DNA from: Clostridiales bacterium
GTDB lineage: Bacteria; Bacillota; Clostridia; Christensenellales; CAG-138
Direction: 5' to 3'
Length of the DNA: 46,645 nt
Assembly (NCBI GenBank): GCA_012517905.1
Contig: JAAYUE010000038.1
Coordinates: 1 to 46,645, forward strand
A program made the translations under genes and the position numbers. Below are positions 17,394 to 26,043 of this stretch, in pieces. Below the pieces are notes generated by a model, which worked only from the letters and a program-made list of their open reading frames with translations, did no database searches and was not told the origin of the DNA. Numbering within the stretch: position 1 is the stretch's first letter; each line of letters opens with the position of its first letter.

Positions 17394-18641
17394 TCAGCCC
17401 GCGTAGCGGATCTTGATTTCGTTTTTGTTGGGCATCATCATGATCCAGGTGCTGCCTGGCTCAAGCCGCAGCAGCGTCCCGTCGTAGAGCTTATAGGTGG
17501 TCGGTTCGCCGAGGGACGGGCGGCTCCACTTGCCGGACACCGCGCGTCCGTTGACAAAATACATGCAGTCCCCGCTGCCGATGAGCGAGACGCTGCGATA
17601 GTTTTTGTCGTAAGAGGAGACGTGGACATACTGCACGATGAGATTCTGCACGGCGACCGGCTCGTTTTCATAGCCGAGCACATTGTCCGTCGGCGTCAGC
17701 GACGTGCTCTGACCGAGCACGTTTTTTGAGTTTTTGTCGCTGCGCAACAGCAGATTATTTCCCGCGTCGTAGGTAAAGACCACCCGTTCGGGGTCCGAGC
17801 TCGTAAAAGGCACGCCGACGCTGACAAACGTCTTGCCCTTGTCATACGTCACGCCCTCTTCAAAGGTAAACCGGCTGGTGCTCGACGCGACGGAAAAATT
17901 GTAGTTTGCCTCGACATAATCCCGCAGTTTGAAAAAGCTGGTGTATTCTTCGAGCGACGAGATTGTTTTGTCGCGATAGAAAAAGTTCGCCGCTCCGTCG
18001 CTGTTTTCCGCGCGGAAGCGCACGCCGCTCTGCGCAAGAAGCGGATATTTCGCATCCGCGAGCTCCGGATCGCCAAGCGACACGTACAGCCCGCCCCATT
18101 CGAGCGCCGTCTCCGCAAGATAGGCGCGCGAGGTGCGGACGGGGCCGACCCGCTCGGGCAGCTCGTCCGAAAACACGGCCAGATAACGCGTGCCGTGGTC
18201 GGTGCGGTCGAGCGGAAACTCATATACGATGTCCGCCAGCAAAAGCGCCGTCTGCGGGCGCGCCTGCGCGGCGTTGTCCACCACCACGAGCACGGGGCGG
18301 TAGACGGACCCCTCCGGCAGGGGGCGGCCGGTCGTCGTGGAGAGCAGCTCGTTTTCCGGAACGGCTTCCTCGGCGTCTTCGCTTTCTTCGGATGCGGCCG
18401 CTTCGGGCGTCTGCTCCGGATTTTGCCCGGGCTCCTGCGCTTCCTCGGGCGAAGCGGCCTCTGGCGCGGCGGTTTCTTCCGCCTCGATGGTGTCGGTTAC
18501 GACGACGATGCTTGCGTCCGCGGGGGTGGCCTCCGGCGCGGCAGTGCTGTCCAGCAGCGTATCCACCACCGAGCAGCCGGAGAGCAGCAGCGCCAGCGCC
18601 GCGCACAGCGGCGGCAGCAGCTTCCGCGCGGCGGCGATCAT
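17394..18641 (-). CDS. DUF3048 (YerB-like) lipoprotein, copy A
   Basis: The 415-residue protein has a lipoprotein signal with lipobox LLLSGC (Cys at 23), an acidic Ala/Glu/Pro-rich linker (about 35-105) and the two-part DUF3048 fold: RPVLVVVDNAAQARPQ, ADIVYEFPLDRTDHGTRY, RVGPVRTSRAY near 115-180, and a C-terminal half with QNLIVQYVHVSSYD, GSGDCMYFVNGRAVSGKWSR and PGSTWIMMMP. The family (B. subtilis YerB) is extracytoplasmic and of unknown function. ATG 18641 is chosen over a TTG at 18665 that would overlap copy B. It lies 16 bases after copy B and is the last gene of a three-gene operon. Confidence 0.88.
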   Translation of the reverse strand: MIAAARKLLPPLCAALALLLSGCSVVDTLLDSTAAPEATPADASIVVVTDTIEAEETAAPEAASPEEAQEPGQNPEQTPEAAASEESEDAEEAVPENELLSTTTGRPLPEGSVYRPVLVVVDNAAQARPQTALLLADIVYEFPLDRTDHGTRYLAVFSDELPERVGPVRTSRAYLAETALEWGGLYVSLGDPELADAKYPLLAQSGVRFRAENSDGAANFFYRDKTISSLEEYTSFFKLRDYVEANYNFSVASSTSRFTFEEGVTYDKGKTFVSVGVPFTSSDPERVVFTYDAGNNLLLRSDKNSKNVLGQSTSLTPTDNVLGYENEPVAVQNLIVQYVHVSSYDKNYRSVSLIGSGDCMYFVNGRAVSGKWSRPSLGEPTTYKLYDGTLLRLEPGSTWIMMMPNKNEIKIRYAG

Positions 18642-18657
18642 GCGGTTGTGACCCGCG

Positions 18658-19866
18658 CTAATCAATGGTCACAGGGCTGTCCGCCGGGTGCACGGCGATC
18701 CAGGTATTGCCCGGTTCGAGCGTGACGAGGGACCCGTCGTCCAGCAGATAGCTGGTGTAGTCTTCGGCGGTCGGGCGCGACCAGGTGCCGGTCACGTGCT
18801 GGCCGTTGATGAAATAGTCGCACTTGCCGGAGCCGATCATCTCGCAGGTGCGGCGGTGCTTGGGATCGCCCTTGACCGAACCGTAATCGACATACTGCAC
18901 GATGAGGTTTTGCACGTTCATCTGCTCGGTGAGGTAGCTGTCCCCGTTGTCGGTGAGCGTGCGCGTCATGCTTGGCTCGCCGCTCTCGCTGCGGTAGAGG
19001 CGGTTGGTCGCCGCGTCGTAGGCAAACTGGATCCAGTCCGGGTTTTTCTTGTTGTCAAACGAAAGCGTGACGTTGGTAAACGGTGTCCCCGTTTCATAGG
19101 AGACGTCTTCCAGAAACTGAAACCTCTGGCAGATCTTCGATTCGTAGTCGCCGTAATAGGCGTTCACCAGCGCGGCAACGCGATAGTAGAGCGCGTGCAC
19201 GTCGCCGCGTCCCGTCTCCGGCGCGCGGAACTTATAGCCGTTCTTGGTTTCAAAATCGTCGTATGTGCTGACTTTGCGGTAAAACGTGGTGTTGAAGCCC
19301 TTGAATCCGCCGCCCGGCAGATAGAGCGAGATGAGGTCTTTCGGAACGCGCCGGTAGGGCTTTTTGAGCAGGACATAGCCTTCGTGCAGATACATGCAGT
19401 CCCACTCCTGCGCCATGTCTATGATGTAATAGCGCGTGGAGCGGAGCGGTCCGGCATAGAGCGGATAGGTGTCGTTGAATACGGCCTGAAAGCGCGTGAT
19501 GGCCTGCTCCACGAGAAACTCGTATACGATGTCCGCTTCCATCAGCGAGGTCTGCGGTTTCGCGCCGGCCGCGTTGTCGATGGACATGATGAAAATCTTG
19601 CTCGCCGTCCCCTCGGGGATCACGCGGCCGGACGTCTGGGAGCGGTTCTTCGGCTCCGGCGTGGGGGTGGGGGTAGGCTCCGGCGTGGCGGTCGGCGTGG
19701 CGGTCGCTTCCATGATGACCGGCGCTTCGGACGGGGTGGGCGCGGGCGTTGCGGCGGCGGGCGCAACGGAGCAGCCGCTGAAAAGCGTGGTCAGGGCAAG
19801 CGCCCCGGCGACGGCCGCGCAGAGGCGCTTGGCGATGCTGTTCCGGTTTTGTTGGCGAAAAGCCAT
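18658..19866 (-). CDS. DUF3048 (YerB-like) lipoprotein, copy B
   Basis: The product (402 residues) has a basic N-terminus, a hydrophobic signal and lipobox LFSGC (Cys at 32), a Thr/Pro linker of TPTPTPEP type (about 38-75), then DUF3048: FIMSIDNAAGAKPQ, ADIVYEFLVEQAITRFQ, YAGPLRSTRYYI, and the C-terminal half with QNLIVQYVDYGS, GSGKCDYFINGQHVTGTWSR and PGNTWIAVHP. It is clearly paralogous to copy A, although the central regions differ strongly. AAAGGA lies eight bases before the ATG. Tandem copies suggest functional divergence at the cell surface. The role is unknown. Confidence 0.9.
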   Translation of the reverse strand: MAFRQQNRNSIAKRLCAAVAGALALTTLFSGCSVAPAAATPAPTPSEAPVIMEATATPTATPEPTPTPTPEPKNRSQTSGRVIPEGTASKIFIMSIDNAAGAKPQTSLMEADIVYEFLVEQAITRFQAVFNDTYPLYAGPLRSTRYYIIDMAQEWDCMYLHEGYVLLKKPYRRVPKDLISLYLPGGGFKGFNTTFYRKVSTYDDFETKNGYKFRAPETGRGDVHALYYRVAALVNAYYGDYESKICQRFQFLEDVSYETGTPFTNVTLSFDNKKNPDWIQFAYDAATNRLYRSESGEPSMTRTLTDNGDSYLTEQMNVQNLIVQYVDYGSVKGDPKHRRTCEMIGSGKCDYFINGQHVTGTWSRPTAEDYTSYLLDDGSLVTLEPGNTWIAVHPADSPVTID

Positions 19867-19889
19867 GGCAAACGGTCCTTTCAGGGGGA

Positions 19890-20639
19890 TTATCGGTCTG
19901 TTTTGTCCGTGCCTGCGCGCTTGCGGCGCTTTGCGGCAAGGAGCGACACGATCAGCACGAACGCGAGCAACACGAGCGCGCCGATGACGATGAGCGCTTT
20001 CGGCGGAATGTTTCCCAGAGACGTCGGCGCCGCGGCTACAGGAGAAGCGGTGGCCGTCGGCTCGGGCGTTGCGCCTGGCGTCGGCTCGGGCGTGGGCGTC
20101 AGGGCCGGAACGGGCGTCCGGGGAACCCACGGGGTGACCGCGGGCTCGGGCAGGGGCGCGCCGTCGATGGTGACGCCGCCGTTTTCAACGGAGACATACG
20201 CCTCGCTCTGGACGTATTCCGCGTCCACGCGCGTGACGATGCCGCTGGTCACCGTCATTGCGCTGCCGACGTCGTTCAGCGCGCGAAAGCGAAGCGTCAT
20301 GAGCGTTCCGGGACCGGTCAGGCCGAGCGCGCCGGCGCAGGCGACGCGGATGCGCCCCGGCACTTCGGCGTTGAAAACGGTGTATTCCGCGGCGAAGAGA
20401 TCTCCCGGCGTCATGGAGACGAAGGAGAGCGCCGCGCCGTCATAGTTGAGATCGAACTGAACGGAGTCCACGCCTTCGCAGCCTTCGAGCAGGATCGGTA
20501 TGTCGACGACGCCGTCCGCGGCGCCGTCGGCCGTTTCCACACGAATCAAAACGCTCCCCTCCTCGGCGAGCGCCTGTGCGGGAAACAGAACCAACACGAC
20601 GGCCAGCAGCGACGTAAGAACAAGAAGCGTCCGTTTCAT
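19890..20639 (-). CDS. Cohesin-domain surface protein with C-terminal anchor
   Basis: The 249-residue chain begins with a signal peptide (about 1-25, ending AQALA). A cohesin-like beta domain follows (about 28-175: DIPILLEGCEGVDSVQFDLN, GALGLTGPGTLMTLRFRAL), then a linker rich in TPTPEPTP-type repeats, and a membrane helix (about 215-238) with the basic tail AAKRRKRAG. Cohesin domains bind dockerins in cellulosomes, but isolated ones occur on many clostridial surface proteins. No dockerin partner is visible in this window. AAGGG lies nine bases before the chosen ATG at 20639. It is the first gene of the operon with two DUF3048 lipoproteins. A possible promoter is TTGACT (20702-20697) on the minus strand. 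Confidence 0.8.
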   Translation of the reverse strand: MKRTLLVLTSLLAVVLVLFPAQALAEEGSVLIRVETADGAADGVVDIPILLEGCEGVDSVQFDLNYDGAALSFVSMTPGDLFAAEYTVFNAEVPGRIRVACAGALGLTGPGTLMTLRFRALNDVGSAMTVTSGIVTRVDAEYVQSEAYVSVENGGVTIDGAPLPEPAVTPWVPRTPVPALTPTPEPTPGATPEPTATASPVAAAPTSLGNIPPKALIVIGALVLLAFVLIVSLLAAKRRKRAGTDKTDR

Positions 20640-20824
20640 CCGTTGCATCCCTTCGGGAAAAACTGTAATATATATGGTACAGCAATTTTGGGGCGAAGTC
20701 AATTTGACGCGCCGCGTCCCCGCGGATGCGGATGGCGGAAAACGGGGCTTTTCCCGCCGGGGAATCAAGGCGAAACTGGTAACAATTTTGACGGCAAAGC
20801 GTCGTCGGAATCGGGCGCGAGAGT

Positions 20825-21667
20825 ATGGAAAACATCGGATATTACAACGGCGCGTTTGCGCCGATAGAAGAACTCATGATCCCCGCGTGCGATCGTGGCG
20901 TTTACTTTGGAGACGGCGTCTACGAGGCGCTGCGCGTGGAGCGGCATCGGTTCTTTGCGCTAAGAGAGCATCTCTCCCGTTTTCGCGCGAGCCTTGCGTT
21001 CTTGCGCATTCCGTTTGAAATGACAGACGAGGCGCTCACGGCGATTTTACAGGAGGCGGCGGACCGCGTGGAGAGCGACTCCCAGCAGCTCTACTTTCAG
21101 GTGACGCGCGGCTCGGCGATCCGCACGCATGCGTTTCCGGAAGGGGCGGAGCCGAACCTGCTCGTCTTCTCGCGCGGCGTGCCGCTGGCGGACCTGTCGG
21201 AACACCGGCGCGTCATCGTGCTGCCGGACACGCGCTGGGAGCACTGCAATGTCAAGTCGCTGAATTTGATTCCGAGCGTACTCGCCGCCGAGGCCGCGAA
21301 AGAGCGCGGCTGCTGCGAGGCGGTGTTCCACCGAAACGGTGTAGTGACGGAGTGCTCAAGTTCCAATCTGCTCATGCTCAAAGACGGCGTTCTGCGCACC
21401 GCGCCCGCGGACGAGAAGATTCTGCCAGGCGTCACGCGCGGGCATTTTCTCATGCTCGCGCGAAAACTTGGCGTGCCCGTGGAGGAGATCGCCTTTACGC
21501 TGGAAGAAGCCTGTGGTGCGGACGAGCTGATGATTACGAGCACGAGCGCGCACGGCTTGCCCGTCGGTGAACTGGAGGGCAGGGCCGTTTGCGGGCGGGA
21601 CGACGCGCTGCTGAGAAAGCTGCAAAAAGCGTATCGGGACTATTTCTACGCGTCTGTCGAAAACTAG
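20825..21667 (+). CDS. dat: D-amino-acid aminotransferase (class IV, PLP)
   Basis: The 280-residue enzyme is a fold-type IV PLP aminotransferase. The PLP Lys is K144 (HCNVKSLNLIPSVLA) and the cofactor-pyridine Glu is E176 (NGVVTECSSSNL), the same spacing as in the Bacillus enzyme. The N-terminal YYNGAFAPIEELMIPACDRG and the phosphate-binding segment ILPGVTRG also match. It probably interconverts D-Ala and D-Glu for cell wall synthesis; branched-chain or aminodeoxychorismate lyase activity is a less likely alternative. The ribosome site is weak (GAGAG close to the ATG). The gene is divergent from the cohesin-domain operon and monocistronic. Confidence 0.9.
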   Translation: MENIGYYNGAFAPIEELMIPACDRGVYFGDGVYEALRVERHRFFALREHLSRFRASLAFLRIPFEMTDEALTAILQEAADRVESDSQQLYFQVTRGSAIRTHAFPEGAEPNLLVFSRGVPLADLSEHRRVIVLPDTRWEHCNVKSLNLIPSVLAAEAAKERGCCEAVFHRNGVVTECSSSNLLMLKDGVLRTAPADEKILPGVTRGHFLMLARKLGVPVEEIAFTLEEACGADELMITSTSAHGLPVGELEGRAVCGRDDALLRKLQKAYRDYFYASVEN

Positions 21668-21683
21668 CGAATAGAAATGAAAA

Positions 21684-21712
21684 AGGGCTGTCTTTTTTGG
21701 ACAGTCTTTTTG
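21684..21712. terminator. Terminator between converging genes
   Basis: AGGGCTGTC (21684-21692) pairs with GGACAGTCT (21699-21707), including G-T pairs, around a T-rich loop, followed by Ts. As precede the stem, so it could also act on the minus strand. The 90 bases after it hold nothing recognisable. Confidence 0.6.
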
Positions 21713-21805
21713 TTTGTTTACTTGATTGCTGCTTTATTCTTTGGTTGGGATCAAAATCGCCCAGCAGGCCGTATCTTGCCACCTGTTTTCAAAAAACAGA
21801 CGGCT

Positions 21806-22381
21806 TTATTCTTCGTTCGAAATCAACAGCGCCCGACACGGCGCCCCTTCCGCGCCGGAGATCTTCAGCGGCGCGGCGTAGAGCGTATAGATGCCGTCCG
21901 GCACGGCGCGCAGATCGAGGTTTTCGAGCACGGCGATGCCGTATCCCAGCAGCGAAACATGCACGGAGAGCTCGTCTGAATACGAACCGATGGACTGGCT
22001 GTCGGTGCCGATGAGCACGCAGCCCTGGTTGAAGAGATACCCGATGGCGCTCTCGGTGAGCTGCCCCTTGCCGTGCAGCAGGATGCGCGGGGCGAACGGG
22101 CGCTTCATAAAATACATCGAGTCCAGCGGCGTCTTTGGCACCGTGAGCACCGCGCATTCGCCGACGAACTGCTCCAGCGGCAGGGAGGCGATGTCCTTGC
22201 CGCCCGAGATGAAGTGCAGCGGCGCGTCCACATGCGTGCCCGCGTGCATGCTTGCCTCGAGGCGGGAGAGATTGTAGCTTTCGCCGTCCTTCATGCGGTG
22301 CACGGCTTTCAGGCGCGGCGGCTCGTCGCCGGGGTAAGGCGGCGTTTTGACCAGGTCCCGCGAAATATCGTATATCTTCAT
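21806..22381 (-). CDS. Cyclase family metal-dependent hydrolase
   Basis: The 191-residue protein belongs to the cyclase / KynB-like family. The metal-binding signature is HAGTHVDAPLHF near residue 47, preceded by PPYPGDEPPR and followed by GTDSQSIG and HVSLLGYGIAVLENLDL, all standard for the family. Members hydrolyse N-formylkynurenine or related amides, isatin or cyclic substrates. No tryptophan-degradation gene is near, so the substrate is open. AAGGA lies about 11 bases before the ATG. It has its own promoter and probably shares the terminator with the converging aminotransferase gene. Confidence 0.88.
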   Translation of the reverse strand: MKIYDISRDLVKTPPYPGDEPPRLKAVHRMKDGESYNLSRLEASMHAGTHVDAPLHFISGGKDIASLPLEQFVGECAVLTVPKTPLDSMYFMKRPFAPRILLHGKGQLTESAIGYLFNQGCVLIGTDSQSIGSYSDELSVHVSLLGYGIAVLENLDLRAVPDGIYTLYAAPLKISGAEGAPCRALLISNEE

Positions 22382-22433
22382 CGATGATTCTGTCCTTATA
22401 TCGTCTCTTGGCCGTGTTTTTGCGGCAACCCCC

Positions 22434-22462
22434 ATTATACGTTGCGGCGCGGGAAAACGCAA
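22434..22462 (-). promoter_or_regulatory. Promoter of the cyclase gene
   Basis: On the minus strand TTGCGT (22462-22457) and a consensus TATAAT (22439-22434) are 17 bases apart. The start point is near 22427. Confidence 0.7.
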
Positions 22463-22498
22463 AATTTATTTGGGGTTTTTTCGTGTTGCGCAAAAAAC

Positions 22499-22528
22499 AA
22501 AGGCGTTCGGCTCCTGCCGAACGCCTTT
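22499..22528 (-). terminator. Terminator of the uridine phosphorylase gene
   Basis: AAAGGCGTTCGGC (22499-22511) pairs perfectly with GCCGAACGCCTTT (22516-22528). On the minus strand the hairpin is followed by a T-rich run. Confidence 0.85.
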
Positions 22529-22565
22529 TGTTTGAGTTTTGACGGACAACCCGCTAAAATAGAGA

Positions 22566-23309
22566 TCAGACGAGCTGCAAAACGGCCGCAAACGCGTCGA
22601 GCGCGGTCAATATTTCGCGTTCCTCGCCCCGCATGGCCGCGCTCTCGCCATCCACATAGCTGCCGATGGCGTCGAGCGTGTCGGTTTCAAAGGCGACCAC
22701 GTTGTTGAGTATGCTCATGGCGCGGATGCCGCGCAGGTGCCCTATGGTGTAGAGCGCGGCGGTCTCCATGTCCGAACCGAGCACGCCCCGGCGGGACCAG
22801 TAGGCGTCGATCTCTTCCTCTCGGTCGGTGTAAAAGCTGTCGTGGCTGCGCGCAATGCCGGTGTGGAAGCGATAGTTTCGCTTCTTTGCGGCGCTGACGC
22901 TGGCAAAGAGCAGCTCGCTGTCCGGCACGGCGGGAAAGACGGGGTCGATATACGTCTTGCTCGCGCCGTCGTCGCGCACCGCGCCGCTCACAAGGATGAG
23001 ATCGCCGATCTTCACCTGCGGCTGCAGCGCGCCGCAGCTGCCGATGCGGATCATGTTTTTCACGCCGAGATTGTTGAGCTCCTCCACGGCGATGCCGGCG
23101 GACGCGGCGCCGATGCCCGTGGACACGGCGAGCACCCGGATGCCCTGATAACTGCCGACAAGACTGCGATATTCGCGGTTGTAGGCCAGCTCTTCGGGGC
23201 TCTCTAAAAACGGGCGGATGCGGTCGAGCCGCGCGGGATCGCCCGGCAGCAGCGCGCAGACCGCGCCGTGGCTGCTGTCCAACCGGATATGTGGCTGTAA
23301 CTGCGGCAT
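22566..23309 (-). CDS. Uridine phosphorylase family nucleoside phosphorylase
   Basis: The 247-residue protein is of the NP-I phosphorylase family. It contains LLPGDPARLDRI, VSTGIGAASAGIAVEEL, IRIGSCGALQPQVKIGD (phosphate and ribose site), TGIARSHDSFYTD and LGSDMETAALYTIG (the ribose-binding Met-Glu), a pattern nearest to uridine phosphorylase. It splits uridine (or a related nucleoside) into base and ribose-1-phosphate in the cytosol. AAAGGAG is eight bases before the ATG at 23309. It is divergent from ribokinase, so both ends of the intergenic region serve pentose salvage. Confidence 0.88.
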   Translation of the reverse strand: MPQLQPHIRLDSSHGAVCALLPGDPARLDRIRPFLESPEELAYNREYRSLVGSYQGIRVLAVSTGIGAASAGIAVEELNNLGVKNMIRIGSCGALQPQVKIGDLILVSGAVRDDGASKTYIDPVFPAVPDSELLFASVSAAKKRNYRFHTGIARSHDSFYTDREEEIDAYWSRRGVLGSDMETAALYTIGHLRGIRAMSILNNVVAFETDTLDAIGSYVDGESAAMRGEEREILTALDAFAAVLQLV

Positions 23310-23395
23310 ATGGCAAACTCCTTTATCCATGAAAATAGAAGACAATGACAGTTTATCATAAAAGTGACCATATCAGAGAACGGAGGCGCACAACC

Positions 23396-24325
23396 TTGGC
23401 AAAAATCCTCAATTTCGGCTCGCTCAACCTCGACCAGGTATATCGTGTGGACGCGTTTGTCCAACCCGGCGAAACCAAATCCAGCCTTTCCCTCGAGACG
23501 CACTGCGGCGGCAAGGGACTCAACCAGTCCGTCGCGGCGGCGCGCGCGGGCGCCGAGGTCTGGCACGCGGGCCTGATCGGCTGCGACGGGGACATGCTCT
23601 ACGACAAGCTCGAGGAAAACGGCGTGAACCTCACGCTGATCGAGCGCTCGGCGGATGTTTCCGGACAGGCGATCATACAGGTGGACAACAGCGGCCAGAA
23701 CTGCATCCTGCTCTACGGCGGAACGAATCAGGCGCTGACGGAGGCGTATATCGACCGCGCGCTGGCGGCTTTTGGAAGCGAAGGGCTTGTGCTGGTGCAA
23801 AACGAGACGAACCTCGTCGGGACCATCATCGAGCGTGCGCATCAGAAAGGGCTGATGGTCGCCATCAACGCCGCGCCGATGAACGACAAGGTGTTTTCCT
23901 ATCCGCTGGAGCATGTGGACTGGCTCGTCGTCAACGAAATCGAAGGCGCGGCTATCGCCGGATGCGAGCATGAGGCGGATATCCTGCCCGCGCTGAGCAA
24001 GCGCTATCCGAAGATGAACGTGCTGCTCACGCTCGGCAAGCGCGGCGCAGTCTGCGCGCGTGGGAACGAGCGCGCGAAAAGCGGCATCTACGACGTCAAG
24101 GTGGCGGACACCACGGCGGCGGGGGATACGTTTCTCGGCTATTTTCTGACCGAGGCGCTGGACGGCAAGAGCCTCGGCGACGCGCTGGCGCTGGCCACGG
24201 TCGCCTCGTCCATGTGCGTGCAGGTGATGGGCGCGGCGGACTCCGTGCCGCTGAGAGAGGACGCGCTGCATGCGCTGGAGACCGGCGCTTTGGGTGCGCT
24301 TGGCGAGTGGGGCGGCTGGCGATGA
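23396..24325 (+). CDS. rbsK: Ribokinase family sugar kinase
   Basis: This 309-residue PfkB-family kinase has THCGGKGLNQSVAAARAGA (substrate motif 1), GTIIERAHQKGL, and the C-terminal ATP/anion-hole signature VADTTAAGDTFLGYFL with the catalytic Asp. I start it at the TTG at 23396, because GGAGG lies nine bases upstream and the sequence then begins with the family-typical short lead into ILNFGSLNLD; an upstream ATG at 23345 has no ribosome site. It phosphorylates ribose (or a related sugar) to the 5-phosphate. It is the first gene of an operon reaching 28624, overlapping the next gene by ATGA. Confidence 0.9.
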   Translation: MAKILNFGSLNLDQVYRVDAFVQPGETKSSLSLETHCGGKGLNQSVAAARAGAEVWHAGLIGCDGDMLYDKLEENGVNLTLIERSADVSGQAIIQVDNSGQNCILLYGGTNQALTEAYIDRALAAFGSEGLVLVQNETNLVGTIIERAHQKGLMVAINAAPMNDKVFSYPLEHVDWLVVNEIEGAAIAGCEHEADILPALSKRYPKMNVLLTLGKRGAVCARGNERAKSGIYDVKVADTTAAGDTFLGYFLTEALDGKSLGDALALATVASSMCVQVMGAADSVPLREDALHALETGALGALGEWGGWR

Positions 24326-24915
24326 CGCGCGTGCTCTACATCGACTGCTGCATCCGCAAAGAGCAGTCCAGAACGCGCAGGCTCGCGGAGGCGTTTTTCA
24401 CCGCGCTGGACAAGCGAAGCGGCTTCGCCGTCGAACGGCTGACGCTGATGGACGAGCCGATCCTCCCGTTTCAAGACGGTTTCTTTTGGCAGCGGGAGCG
24501 GTTGATCGAGGCGGGGGAGCTGAACCATCCGCGGTTTCGCTATGCGCATCAGTTTCGGCAGGCGGACCGGATTGTGATCGCCGCCCCGTTCTGGGACCTG
24601 AGTTTTCCCGCGTTGCTGAAGGTGTATATCGAAAACATCAGCGTGCAGGGCATCACATTCGATTGCGACGAGCAGAACGGCTGCTTCGGCGCCTGCCGTG
24701 CGGAGCGGATGCTGTTTCTCACCACGCGCGGCGGCGCGCTGGAGGGCGACCCGATGGACAACGGCACGAAATATCTTGGCGACATGGCGAAGTTTTTCGG
24801 CATTCCGCGGTTTGACTGTGTGGCGGCGGACGGGCTGGATCTGGGACTTGAGCCGGCGGAGGAAATCCTGGGCCGCGCCGTTTTGCGCGCGGAGGAGATG
24901 GCGAAAGCATTCTGA
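24322..24915 (+). CDS. Flavodoxin-fold NAD(P)H oxidoreductase, azoreductase-like
   Basis: The 197-residue protein resembles FMN-dependent NADH-azoreductase/NAD(P)H quinone reductase: MTRVLYIDCCIRKEQSRT (phosphate-binding start), ADRIVIAAPFWDLSFPALLKVYIENI (the PxWN-type FMN loop) and FLTTRGGAL. Such enzymes reduce quinones, azo dyes or nitro compounds by two electrons. The ATG overlaps the ribokinase stop (ATGA), so translation is coupled. The IDCCIR segment has paired cysteines in place of the usual Ser/Pro-rich loop. Substrate unknown. Confidence 0.85.
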   Translation: MTRVLYIDCCIRKEQSRTRRLAEAFFTALDKRSGFAVERLTLMDEPILPFQDGFFWQRERLIEAGELNHPRFRYAHQFRQADRIVIAAPFWDLSFPALLKVYIENISVQGITFDCDEQNGCFGACRAERMLFLTTRGGALEGDPMDNGTKYLGDMAKFFGIPRFDCVAADGLDLGLEPAEEILGRAVLRAEEMAKAF

Positions 24916-24951
24916 TCGTCATCGCTCAGGAAAGAAACGGAGAGAACGCGC

Positions 24952-26022
24952 ATGAAAGCGGTTGTATATGAAAAAAAAGGCACGGTGCGATTGACGGACG
25001 TATCCATGCCGAAGATCCAGGAACCCCGGGACGCGATCGTCAGGGTCATGCGCGCGTCCATCTGCTCGAGCGATCTGCACATTCGAAACGGCGGCGTGCC
25101 GCGCGCGAGAGAGGGCGTCGTGCTGGGGCACGAATTTGCGGGTGAGATTGTGGAGGTCGGCGCCGGGGTGAAGCGGTTTGCCCCGGGCGACCGGGTGGCG
25201 GTCAACGTGGAGAGCTTTTGCGGCGAGTGCTTCTTCTGCCGCAGGGGATACGTCAACAACTGCGTCGAGGGCGGCTGGGAGCTCGGCTGCCGCATCGACG
25301 GCGGGCAGGCGGAGTATGTGCGCGTGCCGACCGCGGACATGAGCTGCACGCGCATTCCGGCGTCCATCTCCTATGAGCAGGCGCTGTTTGTCGGAGACGT
25401 GCTCGCAACCGGCTACTGGGCGGCGGGCATCGGCGAGATCAAACCCGCGGACGTGGTGCTCGTGCTCGGCGCGGGCCCGACGGGGCTGACCACCATGATG
25501 TCCGCGCGGCTGTACGGCCCCGCCGTCACCGTCGCGGCGGACGTGAACGACGCGCGCCTCTCGCTCGCAAAAGAGCGGGGGCTTTGCGACGTAACGGTCA
25601 ACCCGCTGAAGGCGGACGTGGCCGAGACGGTGCGTTCGCTCACCGAGGGGCGCGGCGCGGACGTGGTGTTTGAGGTTGCCGGCGCAAAAAATACGTTTGA
25701 GCTGGCCTGGCGGGCGGCGCGGCCGAACGCGGTCGTGGTCGTCGTCGCGCTCTACGAAGAGGCGCAGTCGCTGCCGCTGCATCAGATGTACGGCAAGAAC
25801 CTCACGTTCAAAACCGGCGGCGTGGACGCCGGCAAGTGCTCGGACATCATGCGCCTCATCGAGGCGGGGCGGCTCGACACGAGCCTGATGATCACCCGCC
25901 GCGCGCCGCTGAACGACATCATAGTGGGATACGACACGTTTGCCAACCAGAAGGACGGCTGCATCAAGTGGGTCGTCACGCCGTTTGAGCCGGACAAATC
26001 CATTCCGGCGCAGCAGTTTTAA
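24952..26022 (+). CDS. Zinc-dependent alcohol dehydrogenase (MDR family)
   Basis: The 356-residue medium-chain dehydrogenase has catalytic-zinc ligands C38 and H60/E61 (GHEFAGEIVEVG), structural-zinc cysteines C90, C93, C96 and C104, and the NAD(P)-binding loop GAGPTG at 173-178. The layout matches threonine/sorbitol dehydrogenase-like enzymes acting on secondary alcohols or polyols. All zinc ligands seem intact, so it should be active. GGAGA is upstream of the ATG by about ten bases. It sits in the ribokinase-led operon, which favours a sugar or polyol substrate, but that is inference. Confidence 0.9.
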   Translation: MKAVVYEKKGTVRLTDVSMPKIQEPRDAIVRVMRASICSSDLHIRNGGVPRAREGVVLGHEFAGEIVEVGAGVKRFAPGDRVAVNVESFCGECFFCRRGYVNNCVEGGWELGCRIDGGQAEYVRVPTADMSCTRIPASISYEQALFVGDVLATGYWAAGIGEIKPADVVLVLGAGPTGLTTMMSARLYGPAVTVAADVNDARLSLAKERGLCDVTVNPLKADVAETVRSLTEGRGADVVFEVAGAKNTFELAWRAARPNAVVVVVALYEEAQSLPLHQMYGKNLTFKTGGVDAGKCSDIMRLIEAGRLDTSLMITRRAPLNDIIVGYDTFANQKDGCIKWVVTPFEPDKSIPAQQF

Positions 26023-26043
26023 GCAGAATCGCGAGGGAACGCT

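Noticed and set aside
21713-21805. Short hydrophobic frame near 21677-21979 (plus)
   Set aside because: Overlaps the terminator and the antisense of the cyclase gene, without a ribosome site.
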